From the NCBI GenBank assembly GCA_016699855.1, contig CP064988.1, positions 3,314,501-3,378,500 on the forward strand: DNA of 64,000 nt, given 5' to 3'. The notes beneath the pieces are model-generated. The model had not been told where the DNA came from, did no database searches, and worked only from the letters and a program-made list of their open reading frames with translations. This document shows, piece by piece, positions 19,598 to 28,382 of the stretch (its first letter is position 1; every line of letters begins with the position of its first letter). The stretch comes from Rhodospirillales bacterium (GTDB lineage Bacteria; Pseudomonadota; Alphaproteobacteria; Reyranellales; Reyranellaceae). The translations under genes and the position numbers were made by a program.

Positions 19598-21001
19598 TCA
19601 GCTCCACGCCGCCGGCGAGGAGCCCAGCGGCTCGGCCGGGCGGGCGTGGAACGGCGGCGTCTCGGACAGGCCGATCACCGGCTTGAGGTGGCGCAGCCGG
19701 CCGAACGGGCCGACGCTCTCCATGCACAGGCGGTCGATCTCGTCGGCCGGCAGATCGGCCGGCGCGCCCGCCGCGTCGATCCGTTCCATGCCCGCCAGCC
19801 ACTGCGCGACCTGCACCAGCGACACTCGCACCAGCCACGAGCCGCCCTCGGTGGCGCGCCGCGCCAGCGCCAGCGCGATGCCCAGCGCGGCGAGATAGCC
19901 CGCGATGTAGTCGTTGGCCTGCACCGGCAGATTGCGCGGCGTCGCCAGCGAACTGCCGCCGACCGCCAGGCCGGTGACGTTCTGCACGATCGAGTCGAAG
20001 CCGCGGCGGTCCGACCACGGCCCGGCATGCGAATAGGCGCACAGGCTGAGGCAGACGATGCCCGGCCGCAGCGCCGCCAGCGCCTCGGGCGAGAAGCCGC
20101 GCCGCGCCAGCGCGCCGGGCCGGTAGCCCTGGCTGAACACGTCGGCGTCGGCGGCCAGCGCCTTGAGCCGGTCGACGTCGGAGGCGTCGCGCAGGTCGAG
20201 CCAGGCGCAGCGCTTGCCGTGGCCGGTGTCCATCAGGATCTCGGTCTGGTAGGGCAGATGCGGCGCGGCGATGTGCAGCACGTCGGCGCCGTTCTCGGCC
20301 AGTACGCGGCCCGCCGTCGGACCCGCCAGCACGCGCGTCAGGTCGAGCACGCGGATTCCCGACAGCGGACGCGCGCCCGCCGGCAGCGGCCGGGGCGGCG
20401 CGTCGCCGATCCTCACGATGTCGAACAGCGGCAGGCCGGCCACGGCGCGGCTGTGGGGATGCGCCCGCCATTCCTCCGGCGTGCGCGTCATGCCGCCGAC
20501 CATGCCGGCCGCCGCGATCGCGTCCTCGATGTCCTGGACGTCCCATTTCGCCACGGCGGCGGCCAGCGCGGCGCGGTCGTCGGCCGCCGCGCCCGCGACC
20601 CGCAGCGCGCCGGCACGGTGGTGCGGATGGTTGGTGTGCAGGAACATGTGGCGGCCGTCGCGCGTCGGATAGTGGCCGCTGAGCGGATCCCAGCTCACCG
20701 GCTTCTCGCCGTCGCGCGTCACGTAGACGTTGCTGCGCAGCGACGCCGCCGCCGCGCGGACGTCGATGGCGACCGCCTGGCCGCGGCCGGCGCGCAGGCG
20801 CCAGAGATCGGACATCGCCAGCCCGATCGCGCCCAGCGCGGCGGCGCCGGCGGCACCGACGCGGTAGGGCGTGGGGAACACCGGATCGGCGCCGGCGAAG
20901 GCCACGGAATCGTCGGCCCGCGGCGGCCGGCCGCCGGCCGCGAGCACGGCGTTCATGAGGTGTCGCGTCATGGCGTCCCGGACTCCGAGCGACCCGTCCA
21001 C
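19598..21001 (-). CDS. CoA transferase, CaiB/BaiF (family III)
   Basis: 467-residue family III CoA transferase. The motif order is unusual: a CaiB-like C-terminal type segment comes first, and the typical N-terminal segment GIRVLDLTRVLAGPTAGRVL starts only near residue 217, followed by GADVLHIAAP, the catalytic-Asp region LMDTGHGKRCAWLDL and QGYRPGALARRGFSP. Longer single-chain proteins of this arrangement exist in the family. It moves CoA between carboxylic acids. The GTG at 21001 sits 1 bp after the stop of the upstream binding-protein gene; an ATG at 20971 is an alternative start. Co-transcription with that gene is evident from the spacing. Confidence 0.85.
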   Translation of the reverse strand: MDGSLGVRDAMTRHLMNAVLAAGGRPPRADDSVAFAGADPVFPTPYRVGAAGAAALGAIGLAMSDLWRLRAGRGQAVAIDVRAAAASLRSNVYVTRDGEKPVSWDPLSGHYPTRDGRHMFLHTNHPHHRAGALRVAGAAADDRAALAAAVAKWDVQDIEDAIAAAGMVGGMTRTPEEWRAHPHSRAVAGLPLFDIVRIGDAPPRPLPAGARPLSGIRVLDLTRVLAGPTAGRVLAENGADVLHIAAPHLPYQTEILMDTGHGKRCAWLDLRDASDVDRLKALAADADVFSQGYRPGALARRGFSPEALAALRPGIVCLSLCAYSHAGPWSDRRGFDSIVQNVTGLAVGGSSLATPRNLPVQANDYIAGYLAALGIALALARRATEGGSWLVRVSLVQVAQWLAGMERIDAAGAPADLPADEIDRLCMESVGPFGRLRHLKPVIGLSETPPFHARPAEPLGSSPAAWS

Positions 21002-21002
21002 C

Positions 21003-22523
21003 CTAGAGCTTCCAGGACACGCCGCTCATGTCGATCGAGGGCGTGGGCGAGTTCTCCCACATGCCGACCAGGTTCTTGTTCCACACGCCGACCTTGCCGA
21101 GCTGGTAGAGGAAGCCGTTGACGGCGTCGTCGGCGATGATCTTCTGCGCCTTCTTGACCAGCTCGGCGCGTTTGGCCGGATCGGCCTCCTTGATGACCGC
21201 CGCCCAGTTGTCCTTGAACGCCTTGGAATCGTAGCCCCAGTAGTATCCGTCGCGCGCGTAGCGGTCGAGGTCGTTGGCCTCGGTGTGCGCGACGATGGTG
21301 AGGTCGTAGTTGCGCTCCTTGAACACCTCCGCCAGCCATTGCGGCCACTGGAGCTGGGTGATCTTCAGCTTGATGCCGATCTTGCCGAGCTGGCTGACGA
21401 CGATCTCGCCGGAGCGCTGCGCGTAGCCGACCGGCGGCAGCTTCAAGGTCGCCTCGAAGCCGTTGGGATGGCCGGCGTCGGCCAGCAATTTCTTTCCCTT
21501 CGCGATGTCGAACGGATAGGTCTTCGTCAGGTCGACATAGGCCCGGTCGTGCGGCGGGAAGTGGCTGCCGATCGGCAGGGCGAAGCCGTTCTCGCCGGCG
21601 ATCAGGTCATCGCGGTTGAGGGCGTGGGCGATCGCCTGGCGCACGCGCAGATCGTCGAACGGCTTGCGCCCGTTGTTGGTGGCGAGGATCGTCTCGCCCT
21701 GGGTCGAGCCGATCACCACGGCGAAGCGCGGATCGGCCTTGATCTGGCCGACCTGCTCGGGCGACTGGAAGCCGGGGAAGGTGTCGACGTCGCCGGCCTT
21801 GAGCGCGTTGAGCTGCGCGGCGGCGTCCTTGATGAACTTGAACACCAGCTTGATGAGCTTGATCGACGCCGGGTCGCGGTAGGTCGGCGATTTGAAGAGG
21901 GTGACGGAGTCGCCCTCCTTGCGCTCCTTGAACATGAACGGGCCGGTGCCGACCGGCTTGACGCCGTTGGTCGCGGCGCTCTTGCGGCCCATGATCGAGG
22001 CGTCGCCGATACCGACATTATAGAGCAGGAACGCGTCCGGCCCCTTGAGCGTCAGCTTCACGGTCGTGGGATCGACCACGTCGACCGATTTGATCGTCGT
22101 GTAGAGCGATTTTCCGGGCGCCGTCGCGTCGGGCGCCGAAAGGCGGTCGAGCGTGAACTTCACGTCGTCGGCGGTGCACGGCTCGCCGTCGTGGTACTTC
22201 ACCTCCGCGCGCAGCTTGAACACGTACTCGGTGCCGTCGGCCGACACCGTCCAGCTCTCCGCCAGACCCGGCACGATGCTGCCGTCGCGCGCGATGCGGG
22301 TGAGGCTCTCGTAGATGTTCTGGTAGGTGATCTCGCGCACCGCGGCGGCGGCGTTGAGATTGGGATCGAGCACCGGCGGCTCGAGCGACATGCCGATCAC
22401 GACCATGCCGTCCTTCGCGCGGGCCGGCACCTGCGCCAGCGCCGGGATCGAGGCGGCCAGCAACGAGGCGGCGCCGGCGCCGCCGAGAAGGCCGGTCATC
22501 TGGCGGCGGGTGAAATCGGTCAT
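21003..22523 (-). CDS. ABC transporter substrate-binding protein (peptide/opine type, SBP family 5)
   Basis: 506-residue periplasmic binding protein of the dipeptide/nickel (SBP_bac_5) family. The N-terminus is a Tat-like signal (FTRRQMTGLLGGAGAASLLA) ending ALAQ. Mature motifs are PPVLDPNLNAAAAVREITYQ, the central PVGTGPFMFKE and FDDLRVRQAIAHALNRD, all family hallmarks. Ligands are usually peptides, opines or other small molecules. The cognate permease and ATPase genes are not next to it; downstream is a CoA transferase gene starting 1 bp after its stop, so it may feed a compound that is activated to a CoA thioester. Confidence 0.92.
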   Translation of the reverse strand: MTDFTRRQMTGLLGGAGAASLLAASIPALAQVPARAKDGMVVIGMSLEPPVLDPNLNAAAAVREITYQNIYESLTRIARDGSIVPGLAESWTVSADGTEYVFKLRAEVKYHDGEPCTADDVKFTLDRLSAPDATAPGKSLYTTIKSVDVVDPTTVKLTLKGPDAFLLYNVGIGDASIMGRKSAATNGVKPVGTGPFMFKERKEGDSVTLFKSPTYRDPASIKLIKLVFKFIKDAAAQLNALKAGDVDTFPGFQSPEQVGQIKADPRFAVVIGSTQGETILATNNGRKPFDDLRVRQAIAHALNRDDLIAGENGFALPIGSHFPPHDRAYVDLTKTYPFDIAKGKKLLADAGHPNGFEATLKLPPVGYAQRSGEIVVSQLGKIGIKLKITQLQWPQWLAEVFKERNYDLTIVAHTEANDLDRYARDGYYWGYDSKAFKDNWAAVIKEADPAKRAELVKKAQKIIADDAVNGFLYQLGKVGVWNKNLVGMWENSPTPSIDMSGVSWKL

Positions 22524-22685
22524 GCGATCCTCCTGTCGGATCCGGGCCGTATGGGGGCCGGGCGGGTCGCGCGGACCTTATCAAGCCGGCCGCGGCGGGC
22601 CAATGGACGGCGAATCGCCATGTCGCCCGTGTGGTCGGCATGCTACAGCGCGGCTCGTCCATCCGGCGCGGCGAGCGCGACGGAA

Positions 22686-22797
22686 GGGCCCCCATCCGGC
22701 GCTCCGCGCCACCTTGCTCCCCGGAAGGCGATGTCGCTTTCTTCCCTTCTCCTCCGTCTTCGGGGGAGTAGGTGCCCGAAGGGCGGATGAGGGGCCT
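22686..22797. repeat. Inverted palindromic repeat, family C (diverged copy)
   Basis: CCCATCCGGCGCTCCGCGCC ... GGTGCCCGAAGGGCGGATGA bracket a central TCCTCCGTCTTCGGGGGAGT hairpin. It is the same element as 17737-17856 with several changes, and it sits directly before the engB start. Confidence 0.75.
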
Positions 22798-22836
22798 TCC
22801 GCCGACCGCGCCACCATCTTGAAGCGGCCCACCGCC

Positions 22837-23475
22837 ATGACCGACGACACTCAATTCACCGACGAGGCCATCGAGGCCGGGCGGCGGCTGTTCGCGGGGC
22901 GCTGCGATTTCATCGCCGGCGCGGCCTCGATAGAATCGCTGCCGCCGATCGGCGCGCCGGAGGTGGCGTTCGCCGGCCGCTCCAACGTCGGCAAGTCGAG
23001 CCTGGTCAACGCGCTCACCGGGCGCACGACGCTGGCGCGGGTGTCGTCCAAGCCCGGCCACACGCGGCAGCTCAACTTCTTCGATCTCGACGGCCGGCTC
23101 GCGCTGGTCGATCTACCGGGCTACGGCTTCGCGCAGGTGTCGAAGAGCCTGAAGGCCGGCTGGCAGGATCTCGCCGCCGCCTATCTGCGCGGCCGCCCGA
23201 CCCTGGCGCGCGTCTGCCTGCTGATCGATTCGCGCCACGGCGTGAAGGAGAGCGACCGCGAGACCATGCGCAACCTCGACAAGGCGGCGGTGGTCTACCA
23301 GCTGATCCTGACCAAGATCGACGAGGTGCCGCCGTCGAAGGTCGGCGCCGCGCTCGACGCCGCGCGCGCCGTCGCCGCCAAGCACACCGCCGCCCATCCC
23401 GAGCCGCTGGCCACCAGCAGCGAGACCAAGGCCGGCATCCCCGAGCTGCGCGCCACGCTGGCGGCGCTGGTGTGA
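22837..23475 (+). CDS. engB: Ribosome biogenesis GTP-binding protein EngB/YsxC
   Basis: 212-residue TrmE-Era-EngA-like GTPase needed for assembly of the large ribosomal subunit. All G motifs are present: G1 GRSNVGKSS near residue 47, G2/switch I with PGHTRQLNFF, G3 DLPGYGFAQVSK, G4 LTKIDE and the G5-like ATSSETKAG. The N-terminal extension before GRSNVGKS is about 45 residues, normal for proteobacterial EngB. In many alphaproteobacteria engB follows yidC; here it stands alone behind a palindromic repeat, indicating rearrangement around it. The start at 22837 lacks a strong Shine-Dalgarno but matches family length. Confidence 0.95.
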   Translation: MTDDTQFTDEAIEAGRRLFAGRCDFIAGAASIESLPPIGAPEVAFAGRSNVGKSSLVNALTGRTTLARVSSKPGHTRQLNFFDLDGRLALVDLPGYGFAQVSKSLKAGWQDLAAAYLRGRPTLARVCLLIDSRHGVKESDRETMRNLDKAAVVYQLILTKIDEVPPSKVGAALDAARAVAAKHTAAHPEPLATSSETKAGIPELRATLAALV

Positions 23476-23528
23476 GGGAGCGGGAAGCACTTCGCTCCGC
23501 GCCCTATGCCCGTCGCGTCGCCCATTTC

Positions 23529-23657
23529 GTCATCCCGAGCGCAGCGAGGGATCTTTCAGCGGCGGAAAGATCCCTCGCTGCGTTCGCGACGACGGGATCC
23601 GACGACATGCGTGCGACCCCTCACCCCAACCCTCTCCCGCACGGCGGGAGAGGGGGC
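23529..23657. repeat. Palindromic repeat family A followed by family B
   Basis: 23529-23593 is a second full copy of the 1647-1711 palindrome, beginning GTCATCCCGAGCGCAGCGAG; its right arm has drifted. It is followed at 23616-23657 by a family B element (CCCCTCACCCCAACCCTCTC ... GGCGGGAGAGGG). Both lie between the convergent engB and ABC ATPase genes. Confidence 0.75.
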
Positions 23658-23671
23658 ATGAAGGTCGCGGC

Positions 23672-24748
23672 TCAATCGGCGACGACGGCGATCTGCTTCG
23701 GGTCGATCACCAGCGTCACGGCGGCGTCGATATCGACGGCCTCGTGCGGCGGCGCGCTGACACGCAGCATCGCGGCGTCGGAGGCGCCGGCGGGCGCGAC
23801 CTGGTAGTCCCACGAATCGCCGAGATAGGCGCGCTTGCGGACCACGCCGGCGATGCCGATTCCGATGAGATCGCCGCCGTCGACGCGGGCGCGCAACCCG
23901 ATGGCGTGCGGCCGGATCGAGACCGCCACCTTGCCGGCGGCCGGCGCGCCGGGCACGGCGGCGGCGGGGATCGAGAAGCCGTCGAAGCGCAGCACGCCGC
24001 CGTCGGCGACGCCCTCCAGCAGATTGGTGCGGCCGATGAAGCCGGCGGTGAAACGTGTGCGCGGCCGCAGGTAGAGCGATTGCGGCGTGTCGATCTGCTC
24101 GATGCGGCCGTGGTTCATGACCACGATGCGGTCCGACGTCACCATCGCCTCGGCCTGGTCGTGGGTGACGTAGACCGAGGTTACCTTGAACTCGTCGTGC
24201 AGGCGGCGGATCTCGAACCGCATCTCCTCGCGCAGCGTGGCGTCGAGGTTGCTGAGCGGCTCGTCGAGCAGCAGCACCTGCGGCTCGACCACGATGGCGC
24301 GCGCCAGCGCCACGCGCTGCTGCTGGCCGCCGGAGAGCTCGGCGGGGTAGCGGTCCTTCAGCGCCCCCAGCCGCACGACGTCGAGGATGCGCGCGACCCT
24401 GTCCTCGATCTCGGCGCGGCCGAGCTTGCGCAGCTTCAGCCCGAACGCGACGTTCTCCGCCACCGTCATGTTCGGCCAGATGGCGTAGCTTTGGAAGATC
24501 ATCGACATGCCGCGCTTCTCCGGCGGCACGACGCTGGCGGGCGACGACACGACGAGGCCGCCCATCTCGATGCGGCCCTCGGTCGGCGGCACGAAGCCGG
24601 CGAGCATGCGCAGGGTCGTGGTCTTGCCGCAGCCCGACGGGCCCAGCAGCGAGACGAACTCGCCGTCGCCGAGATCGAGGTCGACGGCGTCGACCGCGGC
24701 GACGGCGCCGAAGCGCTTGGTCAGGCCGCGCAGGGAGAGCTTCGCCAT
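23672..24748 (-). CDS. ABC transporter ATP-binding protein (Fe3+/spermidine/sugar type)
   Basis: 358-residue importer ATPase with a C-terminal TOBE domain. Walker A is GPSGCGKTT (residues about 36-44), the signature LSGGQQQR is near 138, and Walker B VLLLDEPLSNLD with the H-loop VYVTHDQAEAM follows. The C-terminal part from about residue 230 has the OB-fold VSIRPHAIGLRA. This architecture belongs to the PotA/FbpC/UgpC group that drives import of iron, polyamines or sugars. No permease or binding-protein gene adjoins it. It precedes nothing on its strand except repeats, and an exported hydrolase gene is 31 bp upstream. Confidence 0.9.
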   Translation of the reverse strand: MAKLSLRGLTKRFGAVAAVDAVDLDLGDGEFVSLLGPSGCGKTTTLRMLAGFVPPTEGRIEMGGLVVSSPASVVPPEKRGMSMIFQSYAIWPNMTVAENVAFGLKLRKLGRAEIEDRVARILDVVRLGALKDRYPAELSGGQQQRVALARAIVVEPQVLLLDEPLSNLDATLREEMRFEIRRLHDEFKVTSVYVTHDQAEAMVTSDRIVVMNHGRIEQIDTPQSLYLRPRTRFTAGFIGRTNLLEGVADGGVLRFDGFSIPAAAVPGAPAAGKVAVSIRPHAIGLRARVDGGDLIGIGIAGVVRKRAYLGDSWDYQVAPAGASDAAMLRVSAPPHEAVDIDAAVTLVIDPKQIAVVAD

Positions 24749-24779
24749 GGTGACTGTTTCCGCGCGGGTCGGACCGCGC

Positions 24780-26183
24780 TCAGTTGTGGAACTCGGCGAC
24801 GACGATGCGGTTGTCCTTCACCGGCCAGGTCCGCGTCGCGATCGTCTCGATGTTGAACACCGCCACCACCGTGCGCGGCGGCGCCGGCTCGAACGTCAGC
24901 CGGCCGGTCGAGGTGCCGGGCACGCCCTCGTTGATCCCCGGCGGCACCTTGCCGTCGAGCGAGAACTTGTCGCGGCCGTGCCCGAAATAGCCGCGCGGCC
25001 GGCTCATCACGACGACGGCGCCGGCCTTCTCCTCGTCCTTGGCGTAGAGCGCCGGGCGCAGGTGGATGACGTCGCTCGAGCGCAGGAATGGCGAGCGGTA
25101 GATGTGCGTGACCGGGCTGCCCGACACGGCGACCACGAACTCCAGGCACCAGTCCTTGCGCGCCCGGAACGGCCCCCACAGCCCGTCGGCGCCGGTGGCC
25201 TTGCGATGCGCCGGCGCCGCCGTGCGCCGCGCGCCGGTGCGCGGGTCGACCTCCCAGATCTCGACGGTCGCGTCCCGCACCGGCAGGTTGGTGTAGACGC
25301 CGCCCTCGGCGACGCCGGTGACCTTGCCGTTCAGCACCGGCTCGGGCTCCGGCGCGATGAAGGTCGCCGCCGCCGGACGGCCGACGATGAACTCGTACAT
25401 CCTCTGGAAGGCGAGCTTGTCGAAAGCCACCTCGCGGTGGTCGAGGCCGGGCAGCACGACGTTGGTGGCGCCCTTCAATTCCGGCGCGTCGTACGAGATC
25501 CCCGTCGGCTTGCCCGGCATGCCGAGGAACTGGCCGTCCGGCTGGGCCCATTTGTCGAGCTTGTCGCTGCGCAACGTCAGGAAGGCGACGCCGGGGACGG
25601 TCTCGACCGGGCCGGCGTTGAGCTGGCGCAGGAACGGCGCCGCGCCGTTGAACTCGCTGCCCTTGAGCACGGTGTCGGAGACGACCACGCCGTGGTTCGT
25701 CGCGCCGCACAGCACCGCGTGCGAGACGGAGTCGGCGCCGCCGTTCCTGAGGAAGGCGCGGATCGGGTTGCCGCCGCGCGAGCTGCCGACCAGCGCCGCC
25801 TTGCGCCGCCGCGTGTCGGCGAGGACCCGCTTGACGAAGGCCGCCAGCTCGTCGCGCTGGTCCGTGGTCGAGGAGCGGAACGGCTGCGGCCGGGAATCGT
25901 CGGTGCGCGCGGTGGGGTAGGGGAAGTCGATGGCGTGCAGCAGGTTGCGCGGATAGCCGTTCGACTCGAAGCGCCACATCGTGGTGTGCCACAGCGCGGC
26001 CGTGTCCATGTTGCCGTGGACGAACACGATCGGCGGCAGTCCGGCGGTGCCCGGCGCCGCGCGCGGCCGCTGCTGGCCCTGGCCGCTCTGGGCGCCCGCG
26101 TCCGCCGCGGCCGCGACGCCGCCCAGGCCGCCGATCAACGCCGCGCGCCGGCCGATTCGCGAAGGACCGTCCTGCCGAGCCAT
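24780..26183 (-). CDS. Exported alpha/beta-hydrolase (lipase/esterase-like)
   Basis: 467-residue secreted hydrolase. The N-terminus holds a twin-arginine signal (SRIGRRAALIGGLGG, ending AGAQ). Residues about 50-290 form an alpha/beta-hydrolase fold: oxyanion segment IVFVHGNMDTAALWH, nucleophile elbow VGSSRGG and a late His in GLDHREVAFDK. The C-terminal region after about residue 300 appears to be a beta-rich extension. Related proteins are triacylglycerol lipases or polyester depolymerases; the substrate here is not determined. The ATG at 26183 follows a purine-rich stretch. Its gene diverges from the MGMT gene, 57 bp apart. Confidence 0.78.
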   Translation of the reverse strand: MARQDGPSRIGRRAALIGGLGGVAAAADAGAQSGQGQQRPRAAPGTAGLPPIVFVHGNMDTAALWHTTMWRFESNGYPRNLLHAIDFPYPTARTDDSRPQPFRSSTTDQRDELAAFVKRVLADTRRRKAALVGSSRGGNPIRAFLRNGGADSVSHAVLCGATNHGVVVSDTVLKGSEFNGAAPFLRQLNAGPVETVPGVAFLTLRSDKLDKWAQPDGQFLGMPGKPTGISYDAPELKGATNVVLPGLDHREVAFDKLAFQRMYEFIVGRPAAATFIAPEPEPVLNGKVTGVAEGGVYTNLPVRDATVEIWEVDPRTGARRTAAPAHRKATGADGLWGPFRARKDWCLEFVVAVSGSPVTHIYRSPFLRSSDVIHLRPALYAKDEEKAGAVVVMSRPRGYFGHGRDKFSLDGKVPPGINEGVPGTSTGRLTFEPAPPRTVVAVFNIETIATRTWPVKDNRIVVAEFHN

Positions 26184-26240
26184 GAATCTCCCCTTCGCGG
26201 CATGTTGGCAAATCGCGGCCGTCGGGGCTAGCCTCGCGGC

Positions 26241-26771
26241 ATGGAACAAATCGCGGCATCCCCGCGCTTCCGGCCGCCGCCGGCGCCCGACGCCATCGGC
26301 GCGCGGGCGCCGGGCTGGATCGACACGCCGGTCGGCCGCCTCCAGGTCGACGTGGCCGGCGAGGTCGTGACGTCGATCCGCTGGGTCGAGGCGGGGATCG
26401 GTGGAAACGCCGCGCCGGGGGAATCGCCGGTGCTGCGCGCCGCGCTGGCGCAGCTCGACGCGTATTTCGTCGGCCGCCTGCGGGATTTCGACCTGCCGCT
26501 GGCGCCCGCCGGCTCGCCGTTCGAGCACGCCGTGTGGGATCTGATGTGCGCGATCCCGTGGGGCCGGACGATGACCTACGGCGAGATGGCCGACGCGCTG
26601 GGCGGCACGGCGCGCGCCGTCGGCGGCGCCTGCGGCTCCAATCCGATCCCCGTCGTCATCCCCTGCCACCGCGTGCTCGGCGCCGGCGACCGCATGACGG
26701 GGTACTCCGGCCGCGGCGGCGTCGAGACCAAGCGGCGGCTGCTGATGCTCGAGGGCGCGCTGCTGATCTGA
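26241..26771 (+). CDS. ogt: Methylated-DNA--protein-cysteine S-methyltransferase
   Basis: 176-residue DNA-repair protein that takes the alkyl group from O6-alkylguanine on its own cysteine. The active site PCHRV is at residues 141-145 with the acceptor Cys142. The helix-turn-helix region IPWGRTMTYGEMADALG and the asparagine hinge in GACGSNPIPVVIPCH are present. It has no Ada-type N-terminal zinc domain, so it is the constitutive Ogt type rather than the adaptive-response regulator. The first 30 residues are a Pro-rich extension. It is transcribed divergently from the exported hydrolase. Confidence 0.93.
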   Translation: MEQIAASPRFRPPPAPDAIGARAPGWIDTPVGRLQVDVAGEVVTSIRWVEAGIGGNAAPGESPVLRAALAQLDAYFVGRLRDFDLPLAPAGSPFEHAVWDLMCAIPWGRTMTYGEMADALGGTARAVGGACGSNPIPVVIPCHRVLGAGDRMTGYSGRGGVETKRRLLMLEGALLI

Positions 26772-26862
26772 CCCCGGCGCGGTCCGCGGCATGTTGGCAA
26801 GCGCCGCCGCATCGCGCAGCATGGCCGCGCTCCATCGCCAACGACAACACTGGAAACGCCCG

Positions 26863-27679
26863 ATGCCGAACCTTCCGACCTACGAAGTCCACGCCTGCAA
26901 GTACGGCCATCTGCCGCGCAAGGGCCACGAGGTGCAGATCATGGCCGATCCGCACGACGCCGATCATCCCATGGACTATTTCGTCTGGGTGGCGATCCCG
27001 CTGGGCGAGGACGGCAGGCGGCTGGTCGGCGGCAAGCCGATCGTGATCGACACCGGCTTCAGCGAGGAGGTCGGCGGCAAGCGCGGCCGCAAGATGATGC
27101 GCAGCCCGGCGGTCACGCTGCGCGACCTCGGGGTCGACGCCGCCACCGTCGAGGACGTGATCATCACCCATCTGCACTACGACCATGTCGGCGGCTGGGC
27201 GCTGTTCCCGAAGGCGCGCTACCATCTGCAGGACATGGAGATGCGGTTCGCCACCGGCCGGCACATGACCAAGAAGCCGTTCCGCCACGCCTACGAGGTC
27301 GAGGAAGTCGTGGCGATGGTGCGCGCGCTGTACGGCGACCGCGTCGTGTTCCACGACGGCGACGACGAGATCGCGCCCGGCCTCAGCGTCCACCACATCG
27401 GCGGCCACACCGCCGGCATCCAGTCCGTGCGCATCTGGACGCGCGGCGGCTGGCTCGTGCTGGCGTCGGACGCGGCGCACTACTACTGGGGGGCTGGAGG
27501 AGGACAAGCTGTTCGCGATCGTGTTCAACGTCGCCGACATGCTGGCGGGCTACGACCGGCTGAAGAAGCTGGCCGACGGCCGCCTCGAGATGGTCGTGCC
27601 CGGCCACGACGCCCGCGTCATGGACCGCTACCCGCCGTCGTCGGAGGCGCTCAAGGGCTGGTCGGTGCGGCTGGACTAG
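26863..27679 (+). pseudogene. MBL-fold metallohydrolase (N-acyl homoserine lactonase-like), 1-base insertion
   Basis: Metallo-beta-lactamase fold protein with the dizinc motif THLHYDHVGG (HxHxDH) near residue 103 and HHIGGHTAGIQS for the next metal His. The long N-terminus (YEVHACKYGHLPRKG) and spacing resemble lactonase-like AttM/AhlD proteins. At 27488-27493 there is a run of six G; with five, the frame YYWG continues as LEEDKLFAIVFNVADMLAGY through PGHDARVMDRYPP to TAG at 27679, giving about 271 residues. As written, the frame runs on into a nonsense tail. A homopolymer indel is the simplest explanation; the gene is likely functional in the organism. Confidence 0.8.
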
Positions 27680-27697
27680 GAGGGCGGCGCATTTTTC

Positions 27698-27726
27698 ACC
27701 CTCCCCCGCCGCGCGGTGGAGAGGGA
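27698..27726. repeat. Fragment of family B repeat
   Basis: CACCCTCCCCCGCCGCGCGG and the following GGAGAGGG form a short hairpin between the convergent MBL and pcp genes. It is a truncated relative of the repeats at 3912 and 15195. Confidence 0.55.
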
Positions 27727-27731
27727 CCCGC

Positions 27732-28382
27732 TCAATGCGTCGCGCCGGCCTGCAGGGCGATGTCGCCCTCGACGTCGAGCGCGGTCTCGATCGCGACGCG
27801 GATGCCGGCCAGCAGCGTCTCCACCGACATGCTGGCGGCGCCGGGATGGCGCGCGGCCTGCTCCGGCAGGTAGGGGATGTGGATGAAGCCGGTCCGCCGC
27901 AGCCCGGGCCGCGTCGTCGCCGCGAGATGGCGCGCGACGTAGAAGGCGTGGTTGCACACGAAGGTGCCGGCGGTGTTGGAGACGCCGGCGGGGATGCCGG
28001 CGGCGCGCAGCCGCGCCACCGTGGCCTTGATCGGCAGGGTCGAGAAATACGCCGGCGGCCCGCCGGCGACGACCGGGACGTCGACCGGCTGGCGCGCGTG
28101 GTTGTCGGGGATGCGCGCGTCGACGACGTTGATGGCGACGCGCTCGACCGACATCTCGACGCGGCCGCCGGCCTGGCCGACGCAGATCGCGATCTCAGGC
28201 GCCAGCTCGCCGATGTGGCGGTCCAGCGCCGGCAGCACGGCGTCGAAGGCGCAGGGCAGCAGCCGCGCCGCCACGACATGGCCGTCGCAGCGCCAGCCGT
28301 CGAGGCGGCGCGCCACCTCCCACGACGGATTGACCGTCTCGCGGTCGAACGGCTCGAAGCCGGTGACCAGGATCGTCGTCAT
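27732..28382 (-). CDS. pcp: Pyroglutamyl-peptidase I
   Basis: 216-residue cysteine peptidase (family C15) that removes N-terminal pyroglutamate from peptides. It begins with the characteristic ILVTGFEPFDRETVNPSWE. The catalytic Cys lies in AGTFVCNHAFY near residue 143, the His in TGFIHIPYLPEQ near 167 and the Glu in the VERVAIN region near 80. Length fits the family. Its ATG overlaps the stop of the upstream ferredoxin-reductase gene by 4 bases, so the two are translationally coupled despite having no obvious functional link. Confidence 0.93.
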   Translation of the reverse strand: MTTILVTGFEPFDRETVNPSWEVARRLDGWRCDGHVVAARLLPCAFDAVLPALDRHIGELAPEIAICVGQAGGRVEMSVERVAINVVDARIPDNHARQPVDVPVVAGGPPAYFSTLPIKATVARLRAAGIPAGVSNTAGTFVCNHAFYVARHLAATTRPGLRRTGFIHIPYLPEQAARHPGAASMSVETLLAGIRVAIETALDVEGDIALQAGATH